Assembly (NCBI RefSeq): GCF_900156875.1
Contig: NZ_LT707408.1
Coordinates: forward strand, 1,191,395 to 1,255,394
Reading direction: 5' to 3'
DNA from: Robertmurraya dakarensis
GTDB taxonomy: Bacteria > Bacillota > Bacilli > Bacillales > Cytobacillaceae
DNA: 64,000 nt
In this document: piece by piece, positions 16,093 through 25,676 of the stretch
How positions within the stretch are numbered: the stretch's first letter is position 1
Layout of the letters: every line of letters begins with the position of its first letter
Translations under genes and position numbers: made by a program
The notes under the pieces: model-generated
The model's database searches: none
Told to the model about the DNA's origin: nothing
What the model saw: only the letters and a program-made list of their open reading frames with translations

Positions 16093-17727
16093 ATGGAGAT
16101 TGTCAATCTCTTTCTCCCAGCTACAAACAGGTTTGCAACAGATTACTATGCTCAAACACCTGAAATGCAGGAGTATTTTCACTATAATTATAAACGACCA
16201 GAAGAGTATGAGGAACGAGTAAAAGAGTTGACGGGCCGGTCTTTCATGAGGAATGAATTAGCAGACCATATACAGTCCTTTATGCAGCATTACCCTGGCT
16301 CAAACGAAGTGGATGAATCTCTTGCAAAACTGAGAAAGAACAATAGTGTTGTTGTAATCGGCGGCCAACAAGCGGGAATACTAACGGGTCCCCTATATTC
16401 AATACATAAAGTTATTTCTATTATTGCATTTGCTAAAGAAAAGGAAAAAGAATTAGGTGTACCTGTTGTACCAATCTTTTGGATTGCTGGAGAAGATCAT
16501 GATTATATGGAAGTAAACCATGTATATCTCGAGGATGACCAGGGATTGCAAAAATGTGTGTATCCGGAAAAAATCCATGATAAACGAATGGTTTCTGATT
16601 GTCTGCTTGATCGGAATACATGTCTTTCGTGGGTAAGGGAGATTATTGAGTCATTTGGTGAGACGGAGTATACGAATGAACTTTTAGCTTTTTCAGAAAA
16701 TGCTATTAAGCATTCACAAAGTTTTGTGGATTTTTTTGCATTCATTACAATGGAGTTATTCAAGAAGCATGGACTCTTGTTAGTAGATTCTGGGAATAAG
16801 CAGCTTCGCAGTATGGAAAAAGATTTCTTTATTCAACAAATCCATGATGCAGAAGGAATTACTGCTGCAGTGAAGAATCAGCAAACGATTCTCCAAAATG
16901 CAGGTTTCAATCAAGCTATTGAAATCACAGCTAATGCTGCTAATTTATTTTACTATGATGAAGAGAACTATGAACGTGTTTTATTAGAATATGATGTTAC
17001 CGCTAATACCTTTGTTGGTAAGAACGGTTTGGTTTCTTTCACTAAAGATGAATTGCTTAGGATGGCAAGTGAAAGCCCTGAAAAATTGAGTAATAATGTG
17101 GTAACAAGACCGGTCATGCAGGAATTGTTGTTTCCTACTTTAGCTTTTATCGCTGGACCAGGGGAGATATCGTACTGGGCTGAATTGAAAAAGGTATTTG
17201 AAGGCTTTGGTATGAAAATGCCGCCGATTGTTCCGAGACTAAACATTACACTTTTAGAAAGAGACGTTGAATCAGAATTGACGGAACTGCAGTTAGATTT
17301 ACTAAAGGTACTTCAGTCGGGGGTTACGGATGAAAGAACTTCGTATCTCGACAGTATTAAGGATAAAAGCTTTGAGCTCCTCTTTCATGAAACAAAAGAG
17401 ATGTTAACGGAACAGTACCTGCGAATTGAAGAGAAAACAGAACAAGAATATCGTGGATTAGTCCCATTGCTCAAAAAGAATAAAGATATATTGCTAAAGC
17501 AAATTCAGTTCATGGAAGGCAAGCTGGAGGAGGCGGTTCTGCAAAAGCATGGAGTTATGCTGGAAAAATACCGCCGCATCGAGACATCTTTAAGACCTTC
17601 AGACGGTCCGCAAGAACGCACATGGAATATATATTATTTCTTGAATAAATATGGTCTTAATTTTGTAGACGACCTAACAAAACTTCCATTTGAATTTGAT
17701 GGGAACCACAAAGTAGTAAAACTTTAA
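16093..17727 (+). CDS. bshC: bacillithiol biosynthesis cysteine-adding enzyme BshC
   Basis: BshC (YllA) adds cysteine to glucosaminyl-malate in the last step of bacillithiol synthesis, the main low-molecular-weight thiol of Bacilli. The 544-residue length is typical. The Rossmann-like core shows VVIGGQQAGILTGPLYSIHK (about residues 93-112) and the PIFWIAGEDHDYMEVNHV segment. A long helical C-terminal coiled coil follows (about 400-500). AAAGGAAG precedes the ATG. It stands just before mraZ, as in B. subtilis. Confidence 0.96.
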   Translation: MEIVNLFLPATNRFATDYYAQTPEMQEYFHYNYKRPEEYEERVKELTGRSFMRNELADHIQSFMQHYPGSNEVDESLAKLRKNNSVVVIGGQQAGILTGPLYSIHKVISIIAFAKEKEKELGVPVVPIFWIAGEDHDYMEVNHVYLEDDQGLQKCVYPEKIHDKRMVSDCLLDRNTCLSWVREIIESFGETEYTNELLAFSENAIKHSQSFVDFFAFITMELFKKHGLLLVDSGNKQLRSMEKDFFIQQIHDAEGITAAVKNQQTILQNAGFNQAIEITANAANLFYYDEENYERVLLEYDVTANTFVGKNGLVSFTKDELLRMASESPEKLSNNVVTRPVMQELLFPTLAFIAGPGEISYWAELKKVFEGFGMKMPPIVPRLNITLLERDVESELTELQLDLLKVLQSGVTDERTSYLDSIKDKSFELLFHETKEMLTEQYLRIEEKTEQEYRGLVPLLKKNKDILLKQIQFMEGKLEEAVLQKHGVMLEKYRRIETSLRPSDGPQERTWNIYYFLNKYGLNFVDDLTKLPFEFDGNHKVVKL

Positions 17728-17730
17728 TAA

Positions 17731-17765
17731 AAAAAGACTTTATCGCGATGATAAAGTCTTTTTTA
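17731..17765 (+). terminator. terminator after bshC
   Basis: A 14-bp stem AAAAAGACTTTATC/GATAAAGTCTTTTT (17731-17744, 17750-17763) with a GCGAT loop and trailing T separates bshC from the division cluster. Confidence 0.9.
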
Positions 17766-17803
17766 TTAACTCCACTGTCCGCTCGTCGTGGACTAATGTC
17801 TTC

Positions 17804-17824
17804 TTTAGGTACCTGGTACCTAAA
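17804..17824. repeat. 21-bp perfect palindrome containing two GGTACC units
   Basis: TTTAGGTACC (17804-17813), a central T and GGTACCTAAA (17815-17824) are exactly complementary. It lies between the bshC terminator and the MraZ boxes. I recall short dispersed GGTGCCTGGCACC-type palindromes in Bacillus genomes; this may be a variant or an operator. Confidence 0.6.
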
Positions 17825-17901
17825 ATGATACTTAAAAAAATGCCTAAAATATTTGATTTTAGGGAGGATTTTGAGAGCTTGGGTAGAATCTATAAAAACA
17901 T

Positions 17902-17927
17902 GTGGAGGAAAGTGGGGGATTGTGGTA
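17902..17927 (+). promoter_or_regulatory. MraZ-type operator: three 10-bp-spaced GTGG boxes
   Basis: GTGGAG (17902), GTGGGG (17912) and GTGGTA (17922) recur with exactly one helical turn between them, about 30 bp before mraZ. MraZ binds tandem short G-rich repeats upstream of its own gene in other bacteria, so autoregulation of the dcw cluster is the natural reading. No clear -35/-10 pair was assigned. Confidence 0.7.
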
Positions 17928-17957
17928 CATTTAGGATAAAGAGTGGGGGTAGTGGGC

Positions 17958-18389
17958 ATGTTTATGGGTGAGTTCCATCACAACATTGACACCAAAGGTC
18001 GTTTAATCGTGCCTGCGAAGTTCCGTGAACATCTTGGTGAGACTTTTATTTTAACTCGCGGTTTGGATCAATGTTTATTTGGATACCCGCTCAGTGAATG
18101 GACCATTATTGAGGAAAAGTTAAAAGGGCTTCCGTTAACGAAAAAGGATGCCCGTGCTTTTACTAGATTTTTCTTTTCTGGTGCCACAGAATGTGAACTC
18201 GATAAACAAGGACGGATAAATATATCGTCTCCCCTCATGCAATACGCTAAACTCGACAAAGAATGTGTAGTTTTAGGTGTTTCCAATCGAATTGAGATAT
18301 GGAGTAAGAATCTTTGGGAAGACTATTTTACAGAGTCCGAGGAATCTTTTGCGGAAATTGCAGAAAATATGATTGGGTTTGATATTTAA
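17958..18389 (+). CDS. mraZ: transcriptional regulator MraZ
   Basis: MraZ is the DNA-binding regulator that heads the dcw cluster and controls mraZ-rsmH-ftsL transcription. It forms a ring of AbrB-like double-psi barrels. The 143-residue protein has the two repeats expected: [20 protein letters not shown] (about residues 4-23) and [19 protein letters not shown] (about 77-95). The ATG at 17958 gives the canonical length; earlier in-frame codons lack a ribosome-binding site. Its likely operator lies just upstream at 17902-17927. Confidence 0.97.
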   Translation: MFMGEFHHNIDTKGRLIVPAKFREHLGETFILTRGLDQCLFGYPLSEWTIIEEKLKGLPLTKKDARAFTRFFFSGATECELDKQGRINISSPLMQYAKLDKECVVLGVSNRIEIWSKNLWEDYFTESEESFAEIAENMIGFDI

Positions 18390-18435
18390 TTTTTTTCCCA
18401 AAATGGTCATATGTTAATTCGAAAGGTGGAAATAC

Positions 18436-19368
18436 ATGTTTGAACATACAACAGTGCTGCTGCAGGAAACGGTAGATGGACTAAATATTAAGAGTGATGG
18501 TATTTATGTAGATTGTACGATGGGTGGGGCTGGACATAGCGAACTTATCCTATCAAAGCTTTCTGACGAAGGAAAATTATACGCATTTGATCAAGATGAA
18601 ACAGCGATTGCTAATGCAAAGGAAAAATTAGCACAGTATGGAGACCGTATTACGATCATCAAGAGTAATTTTCTCCATTTAAAAGAAATGCTGGCGGAGC
18701 ATGGCGTCGATAAAGTAGATGGAATTCTTTATGACCTGGGAGTTTCATCACCTCAGTTAGATACCCCGGAAAGAGGGTTTAGCTATCATCACGACGCACC
18801 GTTAGATATGCGGATGGATCAAGATGCAGAATTATCCGCTTATGATGTTGTCAACAAATGGAGCTACGAAGAGCTAGTTAAGATCTTTTTTAGATATGGT
18901 GAGGAGAAGTTTTCTAAACAAATTACCAGAAAAATTGAAGCCGCGAGGGAAAAAAAGCCAATTGAGACAACAGGGGAGCTAGTAGAATTAATTAAGGATG
19001 CTATTCCTGCACCTGCTCGGAGAAAAGGCGGTCATCCGGCGAAACGAATTTTTCAAGCGATTAGAATCGCAGTTAATGATGAATTAGGCGTTTTCGAGAA
19101 GTCACTCGAGCAAGCGATTCAATTATTAAACCCTGGCGGAAGAATTAGTGTGATTACCTTTCATTCCCTAGAGGACCGCATTTGTAAAGTAACGTTTAAA
19201 AAGGCAAGTGAAACACCGGAGCTGCCACATGGCCTTCCCGTGATACCTGATGAATATAAACCAGTGTTAAAGCTTATTACGAGAAAACCAATTCTTCCAT
19301 CAGAAGAAGAATTAGAAGGAAATAATCGTGCCCGGTCAGCAAAGTTGAGGATTGCTGAGAAGATATAA
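18436..19368 (+). CDS. rsmH: 16S rRNA (cytosine1402-N4)-methyltransferase RsmH
   Basis: RsmH (MraW) methylates N4 of cytidine 1402 in the ribosomal P site using S-adenosylmethionine. The 310-residue protein begins [14 protein letters not shown]. It has the SAM motif [15 protein letters not shown] (about residues 25-39), the [19 protein letters not shown] block (about 96-114) and [12 protein letters not shown] near residue 240. GGTGG precedes the ATG. It lies 46 bp after mraZ and 21 bp before ftsL in the cluster. Confidence 0.98.
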   Translation: MFEHTTVLLQETVDGLNIKSDGIYVDCTMGGAGHSELILSKLSDEGKLYAFDQDETAIANAKEKLAQYGDRITIIKSNFLHLKEMLAEHGVDKVDGILYDLGVSSPQLDTPERGFSYHHDAPLDMRMDQDAELSAYDVVNKWSYEELVKIFFRYGEEKFSKQITRKIEAAREKKPIETTGELVELIKDAIPAPARRKGGHPAKRIFQAIRIAVNDELGVFEKSLEQAIQLLNPGGRISVITFHSLEDRICKVTFKKASETPELPHGLPVIPDEYKPVLKLITRKPILPSEEELEGNNRARSAKLRIAEKI

Positions 19369-19389
19369 AACCGTCTAGGAGGGAAAAGA

Positions 19390-19746
19390 ATGGGGAATTT
19401 AGCAAGGAAGCTGCAGCAAGAACAACAAAAAGAGATGGTTCAACCGCAAAAACAAAAGAAAGCAAGAAAATTTAAATTAGCGTTATCTCCTGGAGAAAAA
19501 ATATTAAGTGTTGCCTTTTGTGCCGCTCTTTGTTTTGGGGCTGTTCAAATCCTTTCCAATCAAGCTGCTATTTACGATACAAACAAAAGTATTCAAGTAA
19601 CTGCGTCTCAAATACAAGATCAAAAAAAGGTCAATAATGATTTAGAAATGCAGGTAGAGGAATTAAGTACATACGAGAGAATTTTAGCTAAAGCAAAAGA
19701 GCTAGGTCTGAATCTAAATGAAAACAATGTTAAGGTTGTGCAATAG
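19390..19746 (+). CDS. ftsL: cell division protein FtsL
   Basis: FtsL is a small bitopic protein of the divisome that joins DivIC and DivIB outside the membrane and helps activate septal wall synthesis. The 118-residue product has a basic Gln-rich cytoplasmic tail, one membrane segment (about residues 38-58) and an external leucine-zipper-like coiled coil (about 65-110). AGGAGGG precedes the ATG. Only 2 bp separate it from pbpB. Sequence conservation is low in this family, so the call uses topology and position. Confidence 0.93.
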   Translation: MGNLARKLQQEQQKEMVQPQKQKKARKFKLALSPGEKILSVAFCAALCFGAVQILSNQAAIYDTNKSIQVTASQIQDQKKVNNDLEMQVEELSTYERILAKAKELGLNLNENNVKVVQ

Positions 19747-19748
19747 TA

Positions 19749-21956
19749 ATGATGAAAAAACAGCCAAATATGAATGTTGGAGCAGCGCTTTTATTTCTAT
19801 TCTTTTGCCTGCTCTTTTTTGTCTTGTTGTTTCGCTTTGTTTCTATCCAAGTTAGTGGGGAGGCTGCTGGTCAGCCTTTAGCTGCAAAAGCACAGCAGAA
19901 ATACTTAAGAGAAGGCGTGCTTGAAGCGAAAAGAGGGACCATCTATGATCGCAATGGTGAAGTAATTGCAGAGGATACTGCGTCTTATACGTTAGTGGCA
20001 ATACTAGATGAAAGTATGACAACGAATAAAAAGGATCCTCAACATGTTGTAGACAAGGAAATGACTAGTCGTGAGCTCGCTAAATATATTGATTTAGAAG
20101 AGTCAGAGATATTTAGAATTCTTTCAAAAGAAGGGCCGTTTCAAGTTGAGTTCGGTCCTGCGGGAAAAGATATAGCTCTTCAGACTAAGCAAGAAATCGA
20201 GGAATTAAAACTTCCCGGTATTACTTTTATTAGAGAATCAAAAAGATTCTACCCAAATGGAATCTTTGCATCACACGTTATTGGATATGTGGACACAGAG
20301 GAAGGCGGGACAAAACCGGTTGGCCAATTGGGAATTGAAAAGTCTCTAAATGATGTCCTTACGGGTAAGAATGGAAAAATTGAATATGAAAGTGATCTAT
20401 GGGGATATCTTCTGCCAAAGGGTGATGAAAAGATCACCCCTGCCCAACACGGCAAAGATGTTTATTTAACGCTCGATAAAAAAATTCAAACTTTCGTAGA
20501 GGAAGCTTTAAATGTAGTGGACAAGGAATACAAGCCAACGAAAATGATTGCCATTGTTGCTGATCCAGATACTGGTGAGATATTGGCGATGGGACAAAGA
20601 CCTACTTTTCATCCAAAAACAAGAGAGGGGATTGCAGACACTTGGCATAATGAAGCTGTGGAAAACTCATTTGAGCCTGGATCTACTATGAAAATTTTTA
20701 CATTAGCAGCAGCATTGGAAGAGCAAGTGCTGAATCTGAATGAAACTTTTCAATCTGGTTCTTATAAGCCGACAAAGAACTCAAAAGCAATCCATGACCA
20801 TAACTATGTAGGCTGGGGACAAATTAGTTATTTAGAAGGAATTCAGCGTTCTTCTAACACGGCTATTGCTAAAATTGTTCAAGACAAATTAGGGTTTGAA
20901 AAATATCGAGAATATTTAACAAGTTTTGGATTCGATAAACCAACTGGAATAGAGCTGCCAAATGAAGCGAGCGGGAAAATTGTATATCAATATCCCCTTG
21001 ATAAAATTACAACCGGTTATGGACAAGGAACAGCTATTACTCCTATCCAGCAAATTCAAGCTGCAACAGCCGTCGCAGGGAATGGAAGTATGTTGAAGCC
21101 GCAAATTATTAATAAAATAATAGACCCCCAAACAGATGAGGTGATACAAAAGGCTGAGCCTGTTGTTGTAGGAAAGCCAATCTCAGAAAATACCGCAAAA
21201 GAAGTAAGAGAGGTTTTAGAGACGGTTATCACTTCACCGAAGGGTACGGGTAAGAAATATCATATTGATGGATATCAGGTAGCGGGTAAAACAGGAACTG
21301 CCAACATGACAGAAAACGGGAGATATCTTACGGGGCCTAATGATTATGTTTTCTCTTTTTTAGGGATGGCACCTGCTGATGATCCGCAATTAGTCGTTTA
21401 CGTCGCTGTTCAGCAGCCGGAAATTGATAGTTATTCTGAAGGATCGACCCCTGTTTCTCTTGTTTTTAACCAAATCATGAAAAACAGTCTTCAGTACTTA
21501 AAGATTCAACCAACACAGCAAGAAAAAGCCAAAATAGTAAAAGTACCCGATGCAGTAGGAATGAGTGCTGATCAAGCAGCTTCTAAAATAGTAGAATTGG
21601 GCGCAGAGGCGGTTGTTTTAGGTAATGGTAAACAAATTACCCGCCAGCTGCCTGAAAAAGGACAGCAGCTTTTGGAAGGAGAAAAGGTCATTCTTGTAAC
21701 AGATAGTGAGCCGACTGTACCTGACATGTCAGGCTGGTCTTTACGGGACGTCATGAAAATAGCAAACTTAATGAAGTTGGAATTAAATATGACAGGCAGC
21801 GGCTACGTAGTTAGACAAAACCTACAAGCGGGAGCTAAGCTCTCTGAAGGAGACTATTTAGTTGTTCACCTTCTTCCTCACAATCAAAAGGAAGAACCTG
21901 TTGTTCCGGAAAGTGAAGAATTAATGGCTTTAGAAGAACAAGAAAATAAGGATTGA
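19749..21956 (+). CDS. pbpB: penicillin-binding protein 2B, septal transpeptidase
   Basis: PBP2B crosslinks peptidoglycan at the division septum and partners with the SEDS glycosyltransferase. The 735-residue class B PBP has an N-terminal membrane anchor (about 14-33), a dimerisation domain (about 58-230) and a transpeptidase domain. That domain carries the active Ser312-Thr-Met-Lys315, the Ser368-Ser-Asn motif and Lys514-Thr-Gly. Two PASTA repeats follow (about 600-715). It ends at a strong terminator, dividing it from the sporulation paralogue spoVD. Confidence 0.97.
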   Translation: MMKKQPNMNVGAALLFLFFCLLFFVLLFRFVSIQVSGEAAGQPLAAKAQQKYLREGVLEAKRGTIYDRNGEVIAEDTASYTLVAILDESMTTNKKDPQHVVDKEMTSRELAKYIDLEESEIFRILSKEGPFQVEFGPAGKDIALQTKQEIEELKLPGITFIRESKRFYPNGIFASHVIGYVDTEEGGTKPVGQLGIEKSLNDVLTGKNGKIEYESDLWGYLLPKGDEKITPAQHGKDVYLTLDKKIQTFVEEALNVVDKEYKPTKMIAIVADPDTGEILAMGQRPTFHPKTREGIADTWHNEAVENSFEPGSTMKIFTLAAALEEQVLNLNETFQSGSYKPTKNSKAIHDHNYVGWGQISYLEGIQRSSNTAIAKIVQDKLGFEKYREYLTSFGFDKPTGIELPNEASGKIVYQYPLDKITTGYGQGTAITPIQQIQAATAVAGNGSMLKPQIINKIIDPQTDEVIQKAEPVVVGKPISENTAKEVREVLETVITSPKGTGKKYHIDGYQVAGKTGTANMTENGRYLTGPNDYVFSFLGMAPADDPQLVVYVAVQQPEIDSYSEGSTPVSLVFNQIMKNSLQYLKIQPTQQEKAKIVKVPDAVGMSADQAASKIVELGAEAVVLGNGKQITRQLPEKGQQLLEGEKVILVTDSEPTVPDMSGWSLRDVMKIANLMKLELNMTGSGYVVRQNLQAGAKLSEGDYLVVHLLPHNQKEEPVVPESEELMALEEQENKD

Positions 21957-21957
21957 G

Positions 21958-21991
21958 AAAAAGCAATCGGTCATTGACCGATTGCTTTTTT
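21958..21991 (+). terminator. terminator after pbpB
   Basis: A 12-bp stem (21961-21972 with 21976-21987), an ATT loop, a leading A-run and six T end the vegetative mraZ-pbpB transcript. Confidence 0.92.
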
Positions 21992-22008
21992 CCTTCTGAG
22001 ACAGCTTG

Positions 22009-22037
22009 TTCTATTCAGTAGTGTACAAGCATATATT
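22009..22037 (+). promoter_or_regulatory. candidate SigE promoter of spoVD
   Basis: TTCTATT (22009-22015) and CATATATT (22030-22037), 14 bp apart, resemble the SigE -35 and CATACA-T -10 elements, with two and one mismatches. They are placed about 35 bp before the spoVD start. spoVD is SigE-dependent in B. subtilis. The match is moderate. Confidence 0.45.
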
Positions 22038-22072
22038 TGAACGACCCATATTTTAGGGAGGTTCGTTGAGAG

Positions 22073-24001
22073 ATGCGAGTGTCTAATGTTACGGTAAGAA
22101 AGAGATTGACAATATCACTGTTAATTGGATTTTTGATTTTCTTTATTATTGATGTCAGGCTTGGTTATGTTCAGTTTTTCCTAGGGGATTGGTTAACAGA
22201 TGGTGCTGAAAATCTGTGGAGCCGCGAAATCCCATTTGAACCTGAAAGAGGAGAAATTATTGATCGCAATGGTGTAGCTCTAGCAACCAACATGAGTGCG
22301 CCAACTGTTTATGTATTTCCAAGACAGGTTAAGGACCCGGCAGAAACTGCAGAGAAATTAGCTGCAGTATTGGACGGGTCAAAGGAAGAAATATACAAGC
22401 TCATCACGAAGAAAGAACTCAATGTTAAAATACCGGATGGCAGAAAAATTTCCCATGAAAAAGCTTCAGAAGTCAGGGATCTTGGGTTATCTGGTGTTTA
22501 CATCGGTGAAGATTCAAAGCGTTACTATCCTTTCGGTGACTATTTATCTCATGTGTTAGGGTTTGCGGGAATTGATAATCAAGGATTAATGGGATTAGAA
22601 CTTCAGTATGATAAAGAATTAAAAGGGGAAAAAGGGTCTGTGCAATTTTATGCGGACGCAAAGCATAATCGCATGAACGATAAAGCTGATGATTATCGGC
22701 CGCCTGTTGATGGTTTAGACCTTAAATTAACCATCGACTCACGCATTCAAACGATCGTGGAACGTGAACTGGATATTGCAGAGGCCAAGTATAATCCAGA
22801 TGGGCTTATTGCGATTGCGATGAACCCAAATACAGGTGAAGTATTGGCTATGTCGAGCAGACCTGATTTTGATCCGACTAATTTTCAAGATGTTGCACCT
22901 GAAGTCTTTAATCGAAATTTACCGGTATGGAGTACCTATGAGCCAGGATCAACTTTTAAAATTATCACTCTTGCAGCAGCCTTGGAAGAGGGAAAAGTAG
23001 ACTTAGAAGAGGAGCATTTTCATGATCCCGGCTATGTCAAAGTGGATGGAGCGACTATTCATTGCTGGAAAAGCGGAGGACATGGAGATCAAACATTCCT
23101 TGAGGTAGTGCAAAACTCATGTAACCCAGGATTTGTTGAGTTAGGACAGAGATTGGGAAAAGAAACGCTATTTAAATATATTAAAGAATTCGGATTTGGT
23201 GAAAAAACTGGGATTGATCTTCAAGGTGAAGGGAAAGGGATTCTTTTTAGCTTAGATCGCGTAGGGCCAGTTGAATTAGCTACTACATCTTTTGGACAGG
23301 GGGTTTCGGTGACGCCGATTCAACAGGTAGCAGCCCTTTCAGCAGCAGTAAACGGCGGAACATTGTACACGCCTTTTATCGCAAAGGAACTGATAGATCC
23401 GCTGACAGGCGAAGTCGTCATGAAGAATACACCGCAGGCTAAGAGGAAAGTTATTTCAGAAGATACGTCAAAAGAGGTTAGATACGCATTGGAAAACGTA
23501 GTTGCTAAAGGTTCCGGCGGAAAGGCATTCGTTGATGGGTACCGGGTAGGAGGAAAGACGGGAACTGCTCAGAAAGTAAAAGATGGGCGATACATGGAAA
23601 ACAATCATATTGTTTCATTTATTGGTTTTGCTCCTGCAGATAAACCGGAGCTTGTTGTTTATGTGGCCGTCGATAATCCTAAAGGCACGATTCAATTTGG
23701 TGGTGTCGTAGCCGCACCGATTGTCGGGGCAATTATGGGAGATAGCTTGCGAACTTTAGGGGTTGAACCGCGTAAAGAACAAGTAGAAAAGGAAAGAAAA
23801 GATTGGACCGATCCGGTCATGGTTGAGGTGCCTAATGTGGTAGGGATGAGCAAAAGAGAAATTCAAGAAATTTTCGTAAACTTAAAAATTGATGCCAGCG
23901 GAGAAGGAGATGTGGTGGTAAAGCAGACACCTCCAGGCGGTATCAAACTTAAGGAAGGATCAACAGTTAGGCTTTATTTTGGAGAAAAAGAAGAAGAATA
24001 A
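22073..24001 (+). CDS. spoVD: sporulation penicillin-binding protein SpoVD
   Basis: SpoVD is the class B transpeptidase for spore cortex peptidoglycan, acting in the mother cell with the SEDS protein SpoVE. The 642-residue protein has a membrane anchor (about 12-32), a dimerisation domain, and a transpeptidase domain with Ser293-Thr-Phe-Lys296, Ser349-Cys-Asn351 and Lys495-Thr-Gly. One PASTA domain closes it (about 580-640). Ser-Cys-Asn rather than Ser-Ser-Asn, and a single PASTA, separate it from pbpB just upstream. AGGGAGG precedes the ATG. Confidence 0.97.
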   Translation: MRVSNVTVRKRLTISLLIGFLIFFIIDVRLGYVQFFLGDWLTDGAENLWSREIPFEPERGEIIDRNGVALATNMSAPTVYVFPRQVKDPAETAEKLAAVLDGSKEEIYKLITKKELNVKIPDGRKISHEKASEVRDLGLSGVYIGEDSKRYYPFGDYLSHVLGFAGIDNQGLMGLELQYDKELKGEKGSVQFYADAKHNRMNDKADDYRPPVDGLDLKLTIDSRIQTIVERELDIAEAKYNPDGLIAIAMNPNTGEVLAMSSRPDFDPTNFQDVAPEVFNRNLPVWSTYEPGSTFKIITLAAALEEGKVDLEEEHFHDPGYVKVDGATIHCWKSGGHGDQTFLEVVQNSCNPGFVELGQRLGKETLFKYIKEFGFGEKTGIDLQGEGKGILFSLDRVGPVELATTSFGQGVSVTPIQQVAALSAAVNGGTLYTPFIAKELIDPLTGEVVMKNTPQAKRKVISEDTSKEVRYALENVVAKGSGGKAFVDGYRVGGKTGTAQKVKDGRYMENNHIVSFIGFAPADKPELVVYVAVDNPKGTIQFGGVVAAPIVGAIMGDSLRTLGVEPRKEQVEKERKDWTDPVMVEVPNVVGMSKREIQEIFVNLKIDASGEGDVVVKQTPPGGIKLKEGSTVRLYFGEKEEE

Positions 24002-24008
24002 CCTGAGC

Positions 24009-24040
24009 GGGCGGCAATGAAAAATCGCCGCCCTTTTTTT
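24009..24040 (+). terminator. terminator after spoVD
   Basis: A GC-only 7-bp stem GGGCGGC/GCCGCCC (24009-24015, 24027-24033) is followed by seven T. Confidence 0.9.
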
Positions 24041-24109
24041 AAATAAAATAGCTAAAAGTATAGATATCATGTAAAATAATAATCGCTAGTTTTGAAAAGG
24101 GAATGTATA

Positions 24110-24186
24110 CAAGATTTTAACCAAATATGAAAGGCTGGTTAAACAAATAAAATCTTGAATAACACTTCTTTTGATAAAGGAAGTGT
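24110..24186 (+). ncRNA. structured leader of murE (two hairpins)
   Basis: Between the spoVD terminator and murE lie two hairpins. The first pairs CAAGATTTTA (24110-24119) with TAAAATCTTG (24148-24157) and, inside it, ACCA with TGGT (24120-24123, 24136-24139); an alternative TTTAACCA/TGGTTAAA pairing competes. The second pairs 24162-24168 with 24180-24186 just before the ribosome-binding site. I know no riboswitch with this form. It could be a regulatory leader or simply stem-rich spacer. Confidence 0.4.
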
Positions 24187-24214
24187 CGTTACAATTTGAG
24201 AGGATTTGATAAAA

Positions 24215-25675
24215 ATGAAATTACATACATTGTTAAAACACCTTCATCCCTTCACCCCATATGATGGGGAAAATCCTGAGATTATGAGTATCGAAAATGA
24301 TAACCGTAAAGTGCAAAAAGGAAGCCTTTTTATTTGTATAAAGGGGTATACAGTAGATGGCCACCGTTTCGCAGAGGCAGCTGTAGCTAGTGGTGCGGCG
24401 GCTGTGATAGCAGAGGAAGAATTGGTACTGCCGGTACCGGTCATAGTGGTCGCGAATACAAAAAGAGCAATGGCTGTTCTAGCAGATGCATTTTATGACC
24501 AGCCAAGTCATAAACTTCATATGATCGGTATAACTGGTACAAATGGTAAAACGACAACAAGTCATCTGATAGAAAAAATCCTAGCAGATGCTGGTCGTAA
24601 AACAGGATTAATTGGAACGATGTATACAAAGATTGACAACGATGTACTAGAGACAAAGAATACAACACCAGAAAGTTTAACTCTCCAGAAAACGTTTAAT
24701 GAAATGGTGGATAAGGGAGTTCAATCTGCGGTCATGGAGGTTTCTTCGCATGCCCTAGTAGAGGGAAGGGTACATGGCACGGATTTTGATGTGGCAGTCT
24801 TTACGAATTTAACTCAAGACCATTTGGATTACCACCATACGATGGACGAATATAAAAGGGCAAAAAGCTTATTATTTTCGCAGCTTGGGAATACGTTCAA
24901 TATCGATAAGCCGAAATTTGCTGTGTTAAATGCGGATGATCCTGCCTCTGAAATATATGTGGAATCTACAACAGCACATGTCATTACATACGGAATTGAT
25001 AAGGATGCGACGCTCCAAGCTAGAAATATTGTGATGACTGCAAAGGGGACGGAATTTGATTTAATAAGTCCCTTTGGAACGAATAAAGTATCACTTCAGT
25101 TAATTGGAAAATTCAGTGTCTATAATGTTCTCGCTAGTTTAGGGGCGGCAATTGCCTCATGTATTCCTTTAGACGAAGCTATTTCTTCTATTGAACAAGT
25201 AAAGGGAGTTTCAGGGCGTTTTGAATTAGTTCACGCGGGCCAAGATTTTACTGTCATCGTTGATTATGCACACACACCTGACAGTTTGGAGAATGCTTTG
25301 AAGACCGTGAAACAATTTGCTGAAGGGAAGGTCTTTGTAATTGTCGGCTGCGGCGGTGATCGTGATCGTACTAAACGCCCGCTAATGGCGAAGATTGCTT
25401 GTCAATACAGTGACCGTCCAATCTTCACCTCTGATAATCCTAGAAGTGAAGATCCTGCTGCTATTCTTAAAGATATGGAAGATGGCGCAGCAGGTGAAAA
25501 GTATGAAGTGATAGAAGACCGAAAGGCCGCTATCTACCATGCAGTGGGGCAGGCAAACAAGAATGATGTCATCCTCATTGCAGGGAAAGGACATGAAACG
25601 TATCAAATAATTGGAAATCAAGTGTTCGATTTTGATGATCGATTGGTAGCGAAAGAGGCTTTAGAGGGGAGATAA
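24215..25675 (+). CDS. murE: UDP-MurNAc-tripeptide synthetase MurE (meso-diaminopimelate type)
   Basis: MurE ligates meso-diaminopimelate to UDP-MurNAc-L-Ala-D-Glu in the cytoplasmic part of peptidoglycan synthesis. The 486-residue ligase has the UDP-binding N-terminal domain, the ATP loop [13 protein letters not shown] (about residues 107-119), the EVSSHAL block and the C-terminal DNPR motif in [13 protein letters not shown] is typical of enzymes selecting DAP rather than lysine. The ATG at 24215 has GAGAGG about 11 nt upstream; a TTG at 24206 is too close to it. Confidence 0.97.
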   Translation: MKLHTLLKHLHPFTPYDGENPEIMSIENDNRKVQKGSLFICIKGYTVDGHRFAEAAVASGAAAVIAEEELVLPVPVIVVANTKRAMAVLADAFYDQPSHKLHMIGITGTNGKTTTSHLIEKILADAGRKTGLIGTMYTKIDNDVLETKNTTPESLTLQKTFNEMVDKGVQSAVMEVSSHALVEGRVHGTDFDVAVFTNLTQDHLDYHHTMDEYKRAKSLLFSQLGNTFNIDKPKFAVLNADDPASEIYVESTTAHVITYGIDKDATLQARNIVMTAKGTEFDLISPFGTNKVSLQLIGKFSVYNVLASLGAAIASCIPLDEAISSIEQVKGVSGRFELVHAGQDFTVIVDYAHTPDSLENALKTVKQFAEGKVFVIVGCGGDRDRTKRPLMAKIACQYSDRPIFTSDNPRSEDPAAILKDMEDGAAGEKYEVIEDRKAAIYHAVGQANKNDVILIAGKGHETYQIIGNQVFDFDDRLVAKEALEGR

Positions 25676-25676
25676 T

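Noticed and set aside
22029-22056. GCATATA and CATATTTT as an alternative SigE promoter for spoVD
   Set aside because: Spacing of about 11 bp is too short and the start would lie within the ribosome-binding site; the upstream TTCTATT/CATATATT pair fits better.
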